From contig JAYOFM010000149.1 of NCBI GenBank assembly GCA_038117225.1, positions 1-6,744 on the forward strand: DNA of 6,744 bases, in the 5' to 3' direction. Below, in pieces: positions 1 to 6,744 of this stretch. The stretch comes from JAYOFM01 sp038117225. Its GTDB lineage: Bacteria > Pseudomonadota > Alphaproteobacteria > Rhodospirillales > Casp-alpha2. Made by a program: the position numbers and the translations under genes. Under the pieces are notes generated by a model, which saw nothing but the letters and a program-made list of their open reading frames with translations, was not told the origin of the DNA and ran no database searches. Position 1 is the stretch's first letter. Every line of letters begins with the position of its first letter.

Positions 1-77
1 GTCTACTATCCTAGACGGCCGAACCCATCACGGCGATAGGCTATGTCCGCGGGGCACGGGGGTGTGTATAAGGCAGC

Positions 78-1892
78 ATGGCTGAAACACCTCTCGAAAT
101 TCTGCGCCGGGTTTTCGGATTTTCGTCGTTTCGCGGCCTTCAGGCGGCAGTCGTGGAACGCGTTGTCAGTGGTGGTGATTGTTTGGTCTTGATGCCGACC
201 GGCGGCGGTAAGTCCATCTGTTATCAGGTGCCGGCGCTGTGTCGGCCGGGCGTGGCCGTCGTCATCTCGCCGCTGATCGCCCTGATGCAGGATCAAGTAA
301 CGGCATTGCGATTGGCCGGGGTGGAGGCGGCGGCACTGAATTCCACCGTCGATCCCTACGAGGCCCGGGATATCGAGGGGCGCATGCGCGCCGGGACACT
401 CGATCTCGTTTACGTAGCACCGGAACGTCTATTGACGGCGCAATTTCAGGACCTTCTCGACAATTGTCGGATCGCGCTGTTCGCCATCGACGAGGCCCAT
501 TGCGTCAGCCAGTGGGGCCACGATTTCCGGCCCGAATACATGCAATTGCACATCCTTGGCGAGAGATTCCCCGGTGTGCCGCGCATCGCATTGACGGCGA
601 CCGCCGACGGACCGACGCGCCAAGACATCCTCAAACGTCTCGATCTGCCCGCCGACGGCCTGTTTATCGCCGGCTTCGACCGGCCGAATATCCGCTACAG
701 CATCGATACCAAGCGCGGCAATGTCCGTCAGCAACTGACGAGATTCCTGAAGGATCACGCGCGTGAGGCGGGAATCGTTTATTGCCTGTCCCGGGCCAAG
801 GTCGAGGAAACGGCGGCCTGGCTGTGCACGCAAGGTTTCACCGCGTTGCCTTACCACGCCGGCTTGGAAAAAGACGTTCGCGCAGCCAACCAGCATCGAT
901 TTCTGACCGATGACGGTCTGGTTATCGTTGCCACCATTGCTTTCGGCATGGGCATCGACAAACCGGACGTGCGTTTTGTCGCACACCTGGATATGCCGAA
1001 GAGCATTGAAGCCTACTATCAGGAAACCGGCCGGGCCGGACGCGATGGATTGCCGGCGGAAGCTTGGATGGCCTATGGCCTGCAGGATGTCGTGAAGATT
1101 TCACAGTTCATTGAGAATTCCGACGCGCCGGATGCGCAGAAGCGGGTCGAACGCCAGAAGCTCGACGCCCTGCTTGGCCTCGCAGAGACGGCGCGCTGCC
1201 GGCGCCAAGTACTGCTGGAATACTTTGACGATGTCCTGGCCGAGCCGTGCGGCAATTGCGACACCTGCTTGGAACCAGTTGAAACCTTCGACGGCACCGA
1301 GGCCGCGCGAAAGGCACTGTCGTGCGTCTACCGGACCGGCGAGATGTTTGGCGCCGCCCACATTATCGACGTTTTGCTGGGCGGCAATACGGACCGTATT
1401 CGGAAATTTGGCCACGACAGCATCAGCACCTACGGCATCGGTGAGGAATTCTCCCGCAACGAATGGCGCTCGATTTTTCGACAGTTGGTTACGCAAGGCT
1501 TGCTGAGTGTCGATATTGCGGGACACGGAGGCCTTAAGCTCGGTCCGGATTGCCGCCCGGTACTACGCGGCGATCGCTCGGTCGATCTTCGGCGCGAGGC
1601 AGCGCACGAGCCGAAATCACGCACCTCGCGCGCAGGCAAACCGCGACAGGAGCTGGAAGACCCCGCCGACCTGGACCTGTTCGAGGCGTTGCGCAAGCGG
1701 CGCGCGGATCTGGCGCGCGAACAAAATGTGCCGCCCTATGTCGTGTTCCATGACCGCACCCTGGCGGAGATGGCGACGTCGCGACCGTCGAGTTTGGACC
1801 AGATGGCGGGTATCAACGGGGTTGGCGCGAGCAAGCTCGAACGTTATGGGGATGAATTCCTGGCCATCGTCGCCAGCCATCCCGGTGTTTGA
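78..1892 (+). CDS. recQ: RecQ family ATP-dependent DNA helicase
   Basis: This 604-residue cytoplasmic protein is an SF2 3'-5' DNA helicase; the family unwinds forked and recombination intermediates in repair and replication restart. The N-terminal FRGLQ (18-22) fits motif 0. Walker A is MPTGGGKS (39-46), the DEAH box is 138-141, and the RecQ aromatic-rich loop follows (SQWGHDFRPEY, 144-154). Motif III is LTATAD (172-177), motif V is around AFGMGIDKP (288-296), and motif VI is QETGRAGRDG (315-324). The zinc-binding cysteines C374, C391, C394 and C397 have the C-x16-C-x2-C-x2-C spacing of RecQ. A winged-helix RQC region (about 405-500) and a C-terminal HRDC domain (about 530-604, with GINGVGASKLERYG) complete the classic architecture. 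Length matches E. coli RecQ (about 610). The ATG at 78 has AAGG at 70-73, with a rather short 4-nt spacer. All catalytic motifs are intact. The MATE gene follows immediately and is probably co-transcribed. Confidence 0.97.
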   Translation: MAETPLEILRRVFGFSSFRGLQAAVVERVVSGGDCLVLMPTGGGKSICYQVPALCRPGVAVVISPLIALMQDQVTALRLAGVEAAALNSTVDPYEARDIEGRMRAGTLDLVYVAPERLLTAQFQDLLDNCRIALFAIDEAHCVSQWGHDFRPEYMQLHILGERFPGVPRIALTATADGPTRQDILKRLDLPADGLFIAGFDRPNIRYSIDTKRGNVRQQLTRFLKDHAREAGIVYCLSRAKVEETAAWLCTQGFTALPYHAGLEKDVRAANQHRFLTDDGLVIVATIAFGMGIDKPDVRFVAHLDMPKSIEAYYQETGRAGRDGLPAEAWMAYGLQDVVKISQFIENSDAPDAQKRVERQKLDALLGLAETARCRRQVLLEYFDDVLAEPCGNCDTCLEPVETFDGTEAARKALSCVYRTGEMFGAAHIIDVLLGGNTDRIRKFGHDSISTYGIGEEFSRNEWRSIFRQLVTQGLLSVDIAGHGGLKLGPDCRPVLRGDRSVDLRREAAHEPKSRTSRAGKPRQELEDPADLDLFEALRKRRADLAREQNVPPYVVFHDRTLAEMATSRPSSLDQMAGINGVGASKLERYGDEFLAIVASHPGV

Positions 1893-1894
1893 GG
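1891..1894 (+). promoter_or_regulatory. Ribosome binding site deciding the MATE start
   Basis: GAGG overlaps the last two bases of the recQ TGA stop and lies 9 nt before GTG 1904. This supports GTG 1904 over TTG 1889 and ATG 1913, and suggests that ribosomes finishing recQ can reinitiate on the transporter. Inferred from spacing only. Confidence 0.55.
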
Positions 1895-1903
1895 TTCAAC
1901 GTC

Positions 1904-3286
1904 GTGGCAGAGATGAAATCCAACCCCGCGAATGAGGCGTGGCTGGTTGCGCGATTGCGCCGGCATCTGGGTGAGCTGGTGCGCCTGGCATCACCCATTG
2001 TCATTAGCCGTCTCGGCATTCTGCTGATCGTCACGGCGGATGTTGCCATGGTTGGTCGCGTCTCGGTTCACGAACTGGCCATTCAAGCGCTTGGCATGGC
2101 CACCATCATACCCTTGATGTTGGCCAGTATCGGCATGGTCATGGGGACGTTGGTTGTCACCGCCAATGCCTTCGGCGCTGACGACTATGCGGCCTGCGGC
2201 GCGACTTGGCGTCGTTCGATGGTGTTCGCGTTTGGCCTGGGCCTCATCATATTTGCCTACAGTACCACCGGAGAGGCCGTGCTGATTCTTTTGGGGATCG
2301 AGAAAGAAATGGCGGTGGGCGGCGGGCGGGTCATGTTCGCCATCGGAATAGGGCTCCCGGCGCAGGTCTTATTTATGAACTCGGGTTTCTTTCTGGAAGC
2401 CATTCGCCGGCCACTTCCCGGCATGTCGTTAATGATCGCCGGCAATATCCTGAACATTGGGCTGAATTGGCTGTTGATCTTCGGGAATGGTGGGTTTGAC
2501 CCCGCGGGGGCCGAGGGAGCGGCCTGGGCGACGACCGCCGTGCGCTGGTTCATGGCACTTGGGTTAATGGCTTATGTCTGGTGGATGCCGGACCAAGGAA
2601 AGTTCGCCGTTCGCACACGGCCGAGTGGCGGCTGGCGCGATTGGCCCCAGCAACGCCGCATCGGTTATGCCACCGGCATCAGCATCGGCGTGGAATCGAC
2701 GGCATTCGCCTCGTTAAGCATCTACGCCGGGTGGATGGGGGCGATGCAACTGGGTGCCTATACGATCAGCCATAATCTTCTGGCGCTGGTGTTTATGATG
2801 GCACTCGGACTTGGCGCGGCGACGTCGGTGCGGGTGGGGATCGCGCACGGCCGGCGCGACGCGCGCGATCTGATGTTGGCGGGATGGAGCGGACTGGGGC
2901 TGACGACCCTGGTGATGGCGGCGGGCGGTGGCTTGTTTGTGTTGTTCCCGGATATTTCCGTGGGCATCTATACGGACGATGCCCATCTGGTCCAGGTCAC
3001 GATACCGCTGCTGGTCCTGACGGCCGTCGTCCTGTTGATCGACGGCGGCCAATCCGTGCTCGCCAGCGCCTTGCGCGGTCGCCAGGACGTCTGGTTACCG
3101 ACCGGCATTCAGATTTTTGCTTACGTCGGCGTCCTGACCCCCGCCGGTTATGTGTTGGGCGTGTATTTGGAGCGCGGCGCGCGCGGTTTGCTCGAAGCAA
3201 TATTGCTGGCCAGCGTTGTCTCGGTGTTATTTCTCGGCACGCGATTTCACGCTTTGGCGCGACGGGATCGAAAGGATATGGCCTAA
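1904..3286 (+). CDS. MATE family multidrug efflux transporter (NorM-like)
   Basis: This is an inner-membrane cation-coupled exporter of the MATE family, which typically extrudes cationic drugs and dyes in exchange for H+ or Na+; the substrate cannot be read from sequence. It is 460 residues from the chosen start, normal for the family, with about 12 hydrophobic segments. The N-terminal stretch ELVRLASPIVISRLGILLIV followed by DVAMVGR is the MATE opening. In the second half, GLGAATSVRVGIAHGRRD matches the family pattern after helix 8, and the two halves show the expected pseudo-repeat. Three in-frame starts are possible: TTG 1889 (overlapping the recQ stop), GTG 1904 and ATG 1913. I prefer GTG 1904 because GAGG at 1891-1894 sits 9 nt upstream; ATG 1913 has only a weak site. 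Placement right behind recQ suggests one transcript. Its TAA stop overlaps the stop of the convergent DksA-like gene. Confidence 0.93.
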   Translation: MAEMKSNPANEAWLVARLRRHLGELVRLASPIVISRLGILLIVTADVAMVGRVSVHELAIQALGMATIIPLMLASIGMVMGTLVVTANAFGADDYAACGATWRRSMVFAFGLGLIIFAYSTTGEAVLILLGIEKEMAVGGGRVMFAIGIGLPAQVLFMNSGFFLEAIRRPLPGMSLMIAGNILNIGLNWLLIFGNGGFDPAGAEGAAWATTAVRWFMALGLMAYVWWMPDQGKFAVRTRPSGGWRDWPQQRRIGYATGISIGVESTAFASLSIYAGWMGAMQLGAYTISHNLLALVFMMALGLGAATSVRVGIAHGRRDARDLMLAGWSGLGLTTLVMAAGGGLFVLFPDISVGIYTDDAHLVQVTIPLLVLTAVVLLIDGGQSVLASALRGRQDVWLPTGIQIFAYVGVLTPAGYVLGVYLERGARGLLEAILLASVVSVLFLGTRFHALARRDRKDMA

Positions 3287-3630
3287 ATACCGGTCTCGGC
3301 GCAGCCGATGCACGTCGGCGTCGTCGGGTCGACCTCCAGCCGCTTGGCTTCAATTTCCTCGTCACAGCCGAGGCAGTAACCATATTCGCCGTCTTCAACA
3401 CGCTGCAACGCCGCGTCGATGCGCTGCAAAAGAATGCCGCGCCGGCGTTCCGTTTCTAATTGCATGGCCTGGCCCTGCAGCGCGTCCATTCGCGACAGGC
3501 GGCCGACCATCTGCTGATCCAATTCGACGGGCCGCCGCGAGTCGGCCGACGTCTGCGATACCGACAGGGTTTCCGCGCGCAGGGCCTCAAGGCGTGTGCG
3601 AATCACCGCTTTTGACGGTTTTTTGACCAT
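3283..3630 (-). CDS. TraR/DksA family C4 zinc-finger protein
   Basis: This is a 115-residue probable cytoplasmic regulator. Family members such as DksA and TraR bind RNA polymerase through its secondary channel and alter initiation; whether this one does is inferred. The C-terminal zinc finger is clear: C86-x2-C89, a 17-residue gap, then C107-x2-C110, embedded in GEYGYCLGCDEEIEAKRLEV, closely matching the DksA pattern GYC-x2-C...RLEA. The preceding region (about 35-80) is helical and charged and includes LDQQMVGRLSRMDALQ, which I recall from a subgroup of short DksA-like proteins. It is shorter than E. coli DksA (151 residues), and I do not see the DxxDxA coiled-coil tip motif. The ATG at 3630 is 3 nt after the adaptor stop and has AAAGGA 10 nt upstream inside that gene, so it is very likely the third gene of the secretion operon. 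A symbol is withheld because it is not an evident dksA orthologue. Confidence 0.9.
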   Translation of the reverse strand: MVKKPSKAVIRTRLEALRAETLSVSQTSADSRRPVELDQQMVGRLSRMDALQGQAMQLETERRRGILLQRIDAALQRVEDGEYGYCLGCDEEIEAKRLEVDPTTPTCIGCAETGI

Positions 3631-3633
3631 CGT

Positions 3634-4956
3634 TTAGCGTTCCTTTAGCGCGTCGCCCATGCGCCCTAACAATGGTTCCATGATATATTGGAAAACTGTC
3701 CGCGAGCCGGTCTGAATGGCGCATATCACTTGCATCCCGGGGAAAAGGCTGTAGCGCAGGGTACCGTCCTCGAAATAATCGCGTTTGGTGGAGATTCTGA
3801 CCTTGTAGTAGGGGACGCCCTGTTCCGTCACCAGGGTGTCTGGGCTGACCGTCACCACTTCGCCCGGCAGGTCTGCGAAGCGGGCGGCATCAGCGGAGGC
3901 AAGTTTGACCTTCACGGCCTGGCCCGGCTGCACGTAGCCGATATCCTGAGTCGGCAGTTGCGCCTCGATCACCAACCGGTCGCCACCGGGGACGATGTCG
4001 AGCACCGTACGCCCGGGCTGCACCACGCCCCCCTTGGTGGAGACATAGAGCGTCTTGATGATGCCGTTGACCGGCGCGCGTAGAACTGTTCGTTTCAAGC
4101 TGTCCGCGTACTTCTTCAGTCGTTGCGACAATTCATCGTAGCTACGGCTGGCCTCGTCGAGTTTCTGTTGCGCCTCCTCGCGGAATGAGGCGCGGACGAT
4201 GTGCAAATTGGAGCGCGCTTCTTCCGCTGCCGCTTGCAAGCGCGGCAACGTCGCGCTGGCTTCATCGATGCGGCCGCGCAGATCAGCGCGTTCCTTCAAA
4301 TAGTTGAGGTGCAGCATGCGGTTGGTCAGGTCCTGTTGAAGTAGTTTCTCGGAAATCTGAATCTGTTCCTCAACTAGCTTCAGGTTACGCTGGGCGTTGA
4401 CTTTGCGCGCGCGCACCTCGCGAATTTCATGCTCCCGCTGACGGATGGCCTCGTTCTGAGCGCGTACCTGATTGAGCATGCGTCGCCGTCGGGTTTCGAA
4501 CATGCCTGTTACTTTCGCCACTAACTCCGGGTGGGCGCTGCGTGCGTCGTTGGCGATAGCGAGCTTCTCGGCACCCTCGATCTCGGCCTCGTAGAGCGCG
4601 ATGTCGAGTTTCAGAGCGTTCAGGCGAACGCTGAGTTCCTCTACGTCGGCGACGCTGGCGGTTGTTTCGAGTTCGATCAGCGGCTGGCCCTGGCTAACGA
4701 CGGCGCCTTCCTTGATCAGGATGCGGTGGATAATGCCACCCTCCAGGTGTTGCACGGATTTGACGTTGGATGATGGTGCGACGGAGCCGGTGGCGTTGCT
4801 GACGACATCCAGTTCGGCGACGTAGGACCACGTACCGAATGCGACGACCAGCAGTACGCACAGACCCAGGAACATATGGGTGCCGGCCCTGACTTCCTGG
4901 TCGAGCACCGGCGTCGGTGGATCATCGGCGGAAAACACTGGCGGCATGTCGCTCAC
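3634..4956 (-). CDS. HlyD-family type I secretion periplasmic adaptor
   Basis: This 440-residue membrane-fusion protein would bridge the inner-membrane ABC pump to a TolC-like outer-membrane channel. A short cytoplasmic N-terminus is followed by one membrane anchor (about 27-45). The first half of a lipoyl/biotinyl-like domain follows, with VQHLEGGIIHRILIKEGAVV (68-87) and QPLIELE. A long charged coiled-coil hairpin spans about 100-288. The second lipoyl half (RTVLRAPVNGIIKTL, 289-303) comes next, then a beta-barrel region ending in SLFPGMQVICAI. The extreme C-terminus (VFQYIMEPLLGRMGDALKER) is typical of adaptors in type I secretion rather than of RND or MacA adaptors. Length is normal. The start is GTG 4956, which overlaps the ABC stop as GTGA and has GGAG 7 nt upstream (4967-4964); ATG 4947 is a less favoured alternative. 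It lies between the ABC gene and the DksA-like gene in one operon. Confidence 0.95.
   Translation of the reverse strand: MSDMPPVFSADDPPTPVLDQEVRAGTHMFLGLCVLLVVAFGTWSYVAELDVVSNATGSVAPSSNVKSVQHLEGGIIHRILIKEGAVVSQGQPLIELETTASVADVEELSVRLNALKLDIALYEAEIEGAEKLAIANDARSAHPELVAKVTGMFETRRRRMLNQVRAQNEAIRQREHEIREVRARKVNAQRNLKLVEEQIQISEKLLQQDLTNRMLHLNYLKERADLRGRIDEASATLPRLQAAAEEARSNLHIVRASFREEAQQKLDEASRSYDELSQRLKKYADSLKRTVLRAPVNGIIKTLYVSTKGGVVQPGRTVLDIVPGGDRLVIEAQLPTQDIGYVQPGQAVKVKLASADAARFADLPGEVVTVSPDTLVTEQGVPYYKVRISTKRDYFEDGTLRYSLFPGMQVICAIQTGSRTVFQYIMEPLLGRMGDALKER
3641..3646 (-). promoter_or_regulatory. Ribosome binding site of the DksA-like gene
   Basis: AAAGGA on the minus strand, 10 nt before ATG 3630, lies within the last codons of the HlyD-type gene. 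It supports the chosen start and translational coupling of the two genes. Confidence 0.6.
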
Positions 4957-6635
4957 TCGGCGGCTCCGCGTTTGTCGTCAGCGGCGATCTGAATATTGCG
5001 GATTTCCGGGACCGGCTTGGCATTGAGATCGAGCAACAGGGTCGCACCCTTTAGGATCTGTGCATCGCGCGAAATGGCGATGATGGTGACCCCCCGCTTG
5101 GCCATGTCGATCAAGGCGGTATAGAGGCTTGCGCAGCCTTCCTCGTCGAGGCCCTCCGTCGGTTCGTCCAGGATGGCGAGGCGGCCACCCGTTGCGAGGC
5201 CGCGAGCCAGACCGAGGCGGCGGCGCTGTCCGACCGCGAGATTGAGGCCGCCATTGATGATCGGCTGGTCGAGGCCCTGTTCACTTTCGTCGAGGAATTG
5301 TCCGAGTCCGACATCGCGAAGCAACGCGATCATGGCGTCCTCATCCAGGTCTGGGTTCGCGGCGAGGAGGTTCTGGCGCAGCGTGCCGGCAATAAATGTT
5401 GGCTCCTGCGGCATGTAGATGATCTGGCGGCGCCACCAGGTCGGGTCGAGTTGGCGCAGTTCGACGCCATCCACGAGAATTTGCCCACGCTCCAACTCAA
5501 ACAGTCCGGCGCTGAGCCGCGCCAGCGTCGTCTTGCCGGTGCCGTTGCGCCCCGTCACCACCAACACGCCGCCTGGCGCCAGTTTTAGGTTCAGGGATTC
5601 AAACAGGGGCGCGTTCGCTCCCGGATGCGAAAAGGCGGCGTCGCGATATTCGATTTGGCCAAGGTATTGCACCATCTTAGCGCCAGAGTCAGCCTCGACG
5701 GGCAGGCTGGCGAATTCGCGGACCCGATCGAGCGCTTGCTCGGCCTTGGTCAGCGTCTCGCCCAATTGCGCGAACTTGATCAGTGGACCTAATGCTCTTG
5801 CCGACAGGATGTTGGCGCCGATCAGAACGCCAGTATCCAATTCGCCCTGCACGACCAGATAGGCGCCGACCGAATAGACTGAAACGCTCATCAAGGCTTG
5901 GCCGCTCTGCGTCAATTGCTGCACGAATGCCTGGGCGCGCCCAATCTTTCGCCGCAACGGCTGCGCCGCTTCAAGGTAGCGTTGCCACGCCTTGACCAGC
6001 AATTCACCGCCGTTGAAGGCGCGCACGGTATCCATGGCCTGGTTGGCGTTTGTGATCAGGCCAGCGCCTTGCGAGGCGATATCCGTCAGTTGCTTGGTCG
6101 GCCCGCGCAGTCCGCGATGCGCCATCACACCATAGACGAACGTGACAACCAGAAAGACGCAGACGATGCCCGCCAGGATTGGGCTGAGCAGGAACAGGAC
6201 GAAAGCGAACATCAGCGCGAAGGGTACATCGAGCACGGAGCAGATGTTGCCTGCATTGTAGGCGCCTTCGACGGCGTCGAGGCCGCGCACGATTTCGCGG
6301 CGTTCGCCCGATGGAATTCCTTCCAACGCCTGCAGGCGGGCCGTGGTTAGCATGCCAAATGCGCCGGTCGCTAGATTGGCATCCTTGCCGGCCGAAAGTA
6401 CCGTGGCAAGTTTCAGTCGCACCTGACGGAAGCCAAATTCGAGCACGATCGCGATCAGGACGCCGGCCGTCATGGCGGCCAGCGTCGCGTTGACGCCGAA
6501 CGAGACGTAACGGTTCAGAACCTGGATGACGTAAAGGGACGACGCCAATGCCAGCATATTGGCCAATAGCGAGGCAATCAGGATTTCCACGGTCAGCGTC
6601 GGCCGCGCCCGAAGACGACGGAAAAGTTCGCCCAT
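4953..6635 (-). CDS. Type I secretion system ABC permease/ATPase
   Basis: This fused membrane and ATPase subunit would energise export of a protein or peptide through the adjacent HlyD-type adaptor. It is 560 residues from ATG 6635; an in-frame ATG at 6695 would add 20 residues. I prefer 6635 because GGGGA lies 12 nt upstream while 6695 has no visible site, but this is not decided. Numbered from 6695, six hydrophobic segments lie at about 37-60, 70-88, 154-171, 172-190, 266-283 and 287-305. The nucleotide-binding domain has Walker A GRNGTGKTT (382-390), Q-loop Q430, Walker B RLAILDE (505-511, catalytic E511) and D-loop GLD (515-517). The signature reads LAVGQ (486-490) instead of LSGGQ, the H-loop position is R543 instead of His, and the A-loop aromatic position appears to be H357. 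No C39 peptidase or peptidase-like N-terminal domain is present, as in PrtD-type exporters. The substrate is unknown. Confidence 0.92.
   Translation of the reverse strand: MGELFRRLRARPTLTVEILIASLLANMLALASSLYVIQVLNRYVSFGVNATLAAMTAGVLIAIVLEFGFRQVRLKLATVLSAGKDANLATGAFGMLTTARLQALEGIPSGERREIVRGLDAVEGAYNAGNICSVLDVPFALMFAFVLFLLSPILAGIVCVFLVVTFVYGVMAHRGLRGPTKQLTDIASQGAGLITNANQAMDTVRAFNGGELLVKAWQRYLEAAQPLRRKIGRAQAFVQQLTQSGQALMSVSVYSVGAYLVVQGELDTGVLIGANILSARALGPLIKFAQLGETLTKAEQALDRVREFASLPVEADSGAKMVQYLGQIEYRDAAFSHPGANAPLFESLNLKLAPGGVLVVTGRNGTGKTTLARLSAGLFELERGQILVDGVELRQLDPTWWRRQIIYMPQEPTFIAGTLRQNLLAANPDLDEDAMIALLRDVGLGQFLDESEQGLDQPIINGGLNLAVGQRRRLGLARGLATGGRLAILDEPTEGLDEEGCASLYTALIDMAKRGVTIIAISRDAQILKGATLLLDLNAKPVPEIRNIQIAADDKRGAAE
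4964..4967 (-). promoter_or_regulatory. Ribosome binding site of the HlyD-type gene
   Basis: GGAG lies 7 nt before GTG 4956, inside the 3' end of the ABC gene. It favours the GTG start with its 4-nt stop/start overlap over the internal ATG at 4947. Confidence 0.55.
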
Positions 6636-6706
6636 GGCGGTTATAAGTCCCCAGTAGACGCCCGTGAGGCCAAAATGCAGGCACCCCTTGGGCATCGTGT
6701 GTCGAT

Positions 6707-6742
6707 CGGACCCATGATAGCCGGAATTTCTTTATGGGTCCG
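6707..6742. repeat. Perfect 9-bp inverted repeat upstream of the secretion operon
   Basis: CGGACCCAT (6707-6715) and its exact reverse complement ATGGGTCCG (6734-6742) are separated by 18 bp, with arm centres 27 bp apart. It lies 11 nt before ATG 6695 and 71 nt before ATG 6635 on the minus strand. It could be a regulator binding site or an RNA hairpin. Minus-strand TATCAT (6719-6714) resembles a -10 box overlapping one arm, but its matching -35 (CGGACC, 6742-6737) is weak. There is no T-tract after either arm, so it is not a typical terminator. Confidence 0.45.
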
Positions 6743-6744
6743 CG

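Noticed and set aside
1..77. Search for a recQ promoter
   Set aside because: No convincing -35/-10 pair is visible; the region also begins at the window edge, so the promoter may lie further upstream.
429..986. 185-codon open frame on the minus strand inside recQ
   Set aside because: It lies entirely antisense to a strongly conserved helicase, its product has no recognisable motif, and long antisense frames are expected in high-G+C coding DNA.
3304..3319. Small hairpin GCCGA-TCGGC near the convergent junction, considered as a terminator
   Set aside because: Only a 5-bp stem, no T-tract on either strand, and it lies inside the conserved zinc-finger codons, which explain the sequence.
2884..3459. 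191-codon plus-strand frame spanning the end of the MATE gene and part of the DksA-like gene
   Set aside because: It overlaps two well-supported genes in other frames, and its translation is rich in Arg, Gly and Pro, as shadow frames usually are.
4400..4420. Alternating GC run in the adaptor gene, considered as a repeat
   Set aside because: It is a short GCGC stretch encoding Arg-Ala-Arg in the coiled coil and is typical of high-G+C codon use.
6004..6684. 226-codon minus-strand frame overlapping the ABC gene
   Set aside because: It is an alternative frame of the membrane-domain coding region with low-complexity Arg-rich translation and no membrane segments; the ABC frame is clearly the real one.
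6641..6715. Possible 24-codon leader ORF (ATG 6715 to TAA 6643) ending 5 nt before ATG 6635
   Set aside because: The position is suggestive of a leader peptide, but there is no ribosome binding site, its ATG lies within the inverted repeat, and it competes with the alternative ABC start at 6695. Not supported without conservation.

Overview
This is a gene-dense stretch with about 60% G+C by eye. It carries five complete protein-coding genes and almost no intergenic DNA. The G+C content, the tight gene packing, the GTG starts and the protein styles suggest a Gram-negative proteobacterium, most likely an alphaproteobacterium. That placement is an inference from protein character, because no rRNA or other marker gene lies in the window. 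I see no rRNA, tRNA, CRISPR array, insertion sequence or phage gene.

Left half (1-3286, plus strand): a full-length RecQ-type DNA helicase (78-1892) is followed directly by a NorM-like MATE multidrug efflux transporter (probable start GTG 1904). The Shine-Dalgarno sequence of the transporter overlaps the recQ stop codon, so the two are probably co-transcribed, although no functional link between them is obvious.

Right half (6744-3283, minus strand): a compact three-gene unit reads leftwards. It encodes a type I secretion ABC permease/ATPase, an HlyD-type periplasmic adaptor whose start overlaps the ABC stop as GTGA, and a small TraR/DksA-family C4 zinc-finger protein three bases after the adaptor stop. 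The first two genes supply the inner-membrane pump and the adaptor of a type I secretion machine. The outer-membrane TolC-like channel and the exported substrate are not in the window. A perfect 9-bp inverted repeat lies just upstream of the ABC gene, at the right edge.

The two transcription units converge and overlap by 4 bp: the MATE stop (TAA) and the DksA-like stop (TAG on the minus strand) share two base pairs, leaving no room for an intergenic terminator.

I did not find a clearly undescribed system. The best candidates for a closer look are the secretion ATPase, whose A-loop, signature and H-loop residues all depart from consensus while Walker A and B are intact, and the coupling of a DksA-like regulator to a secretion operon.
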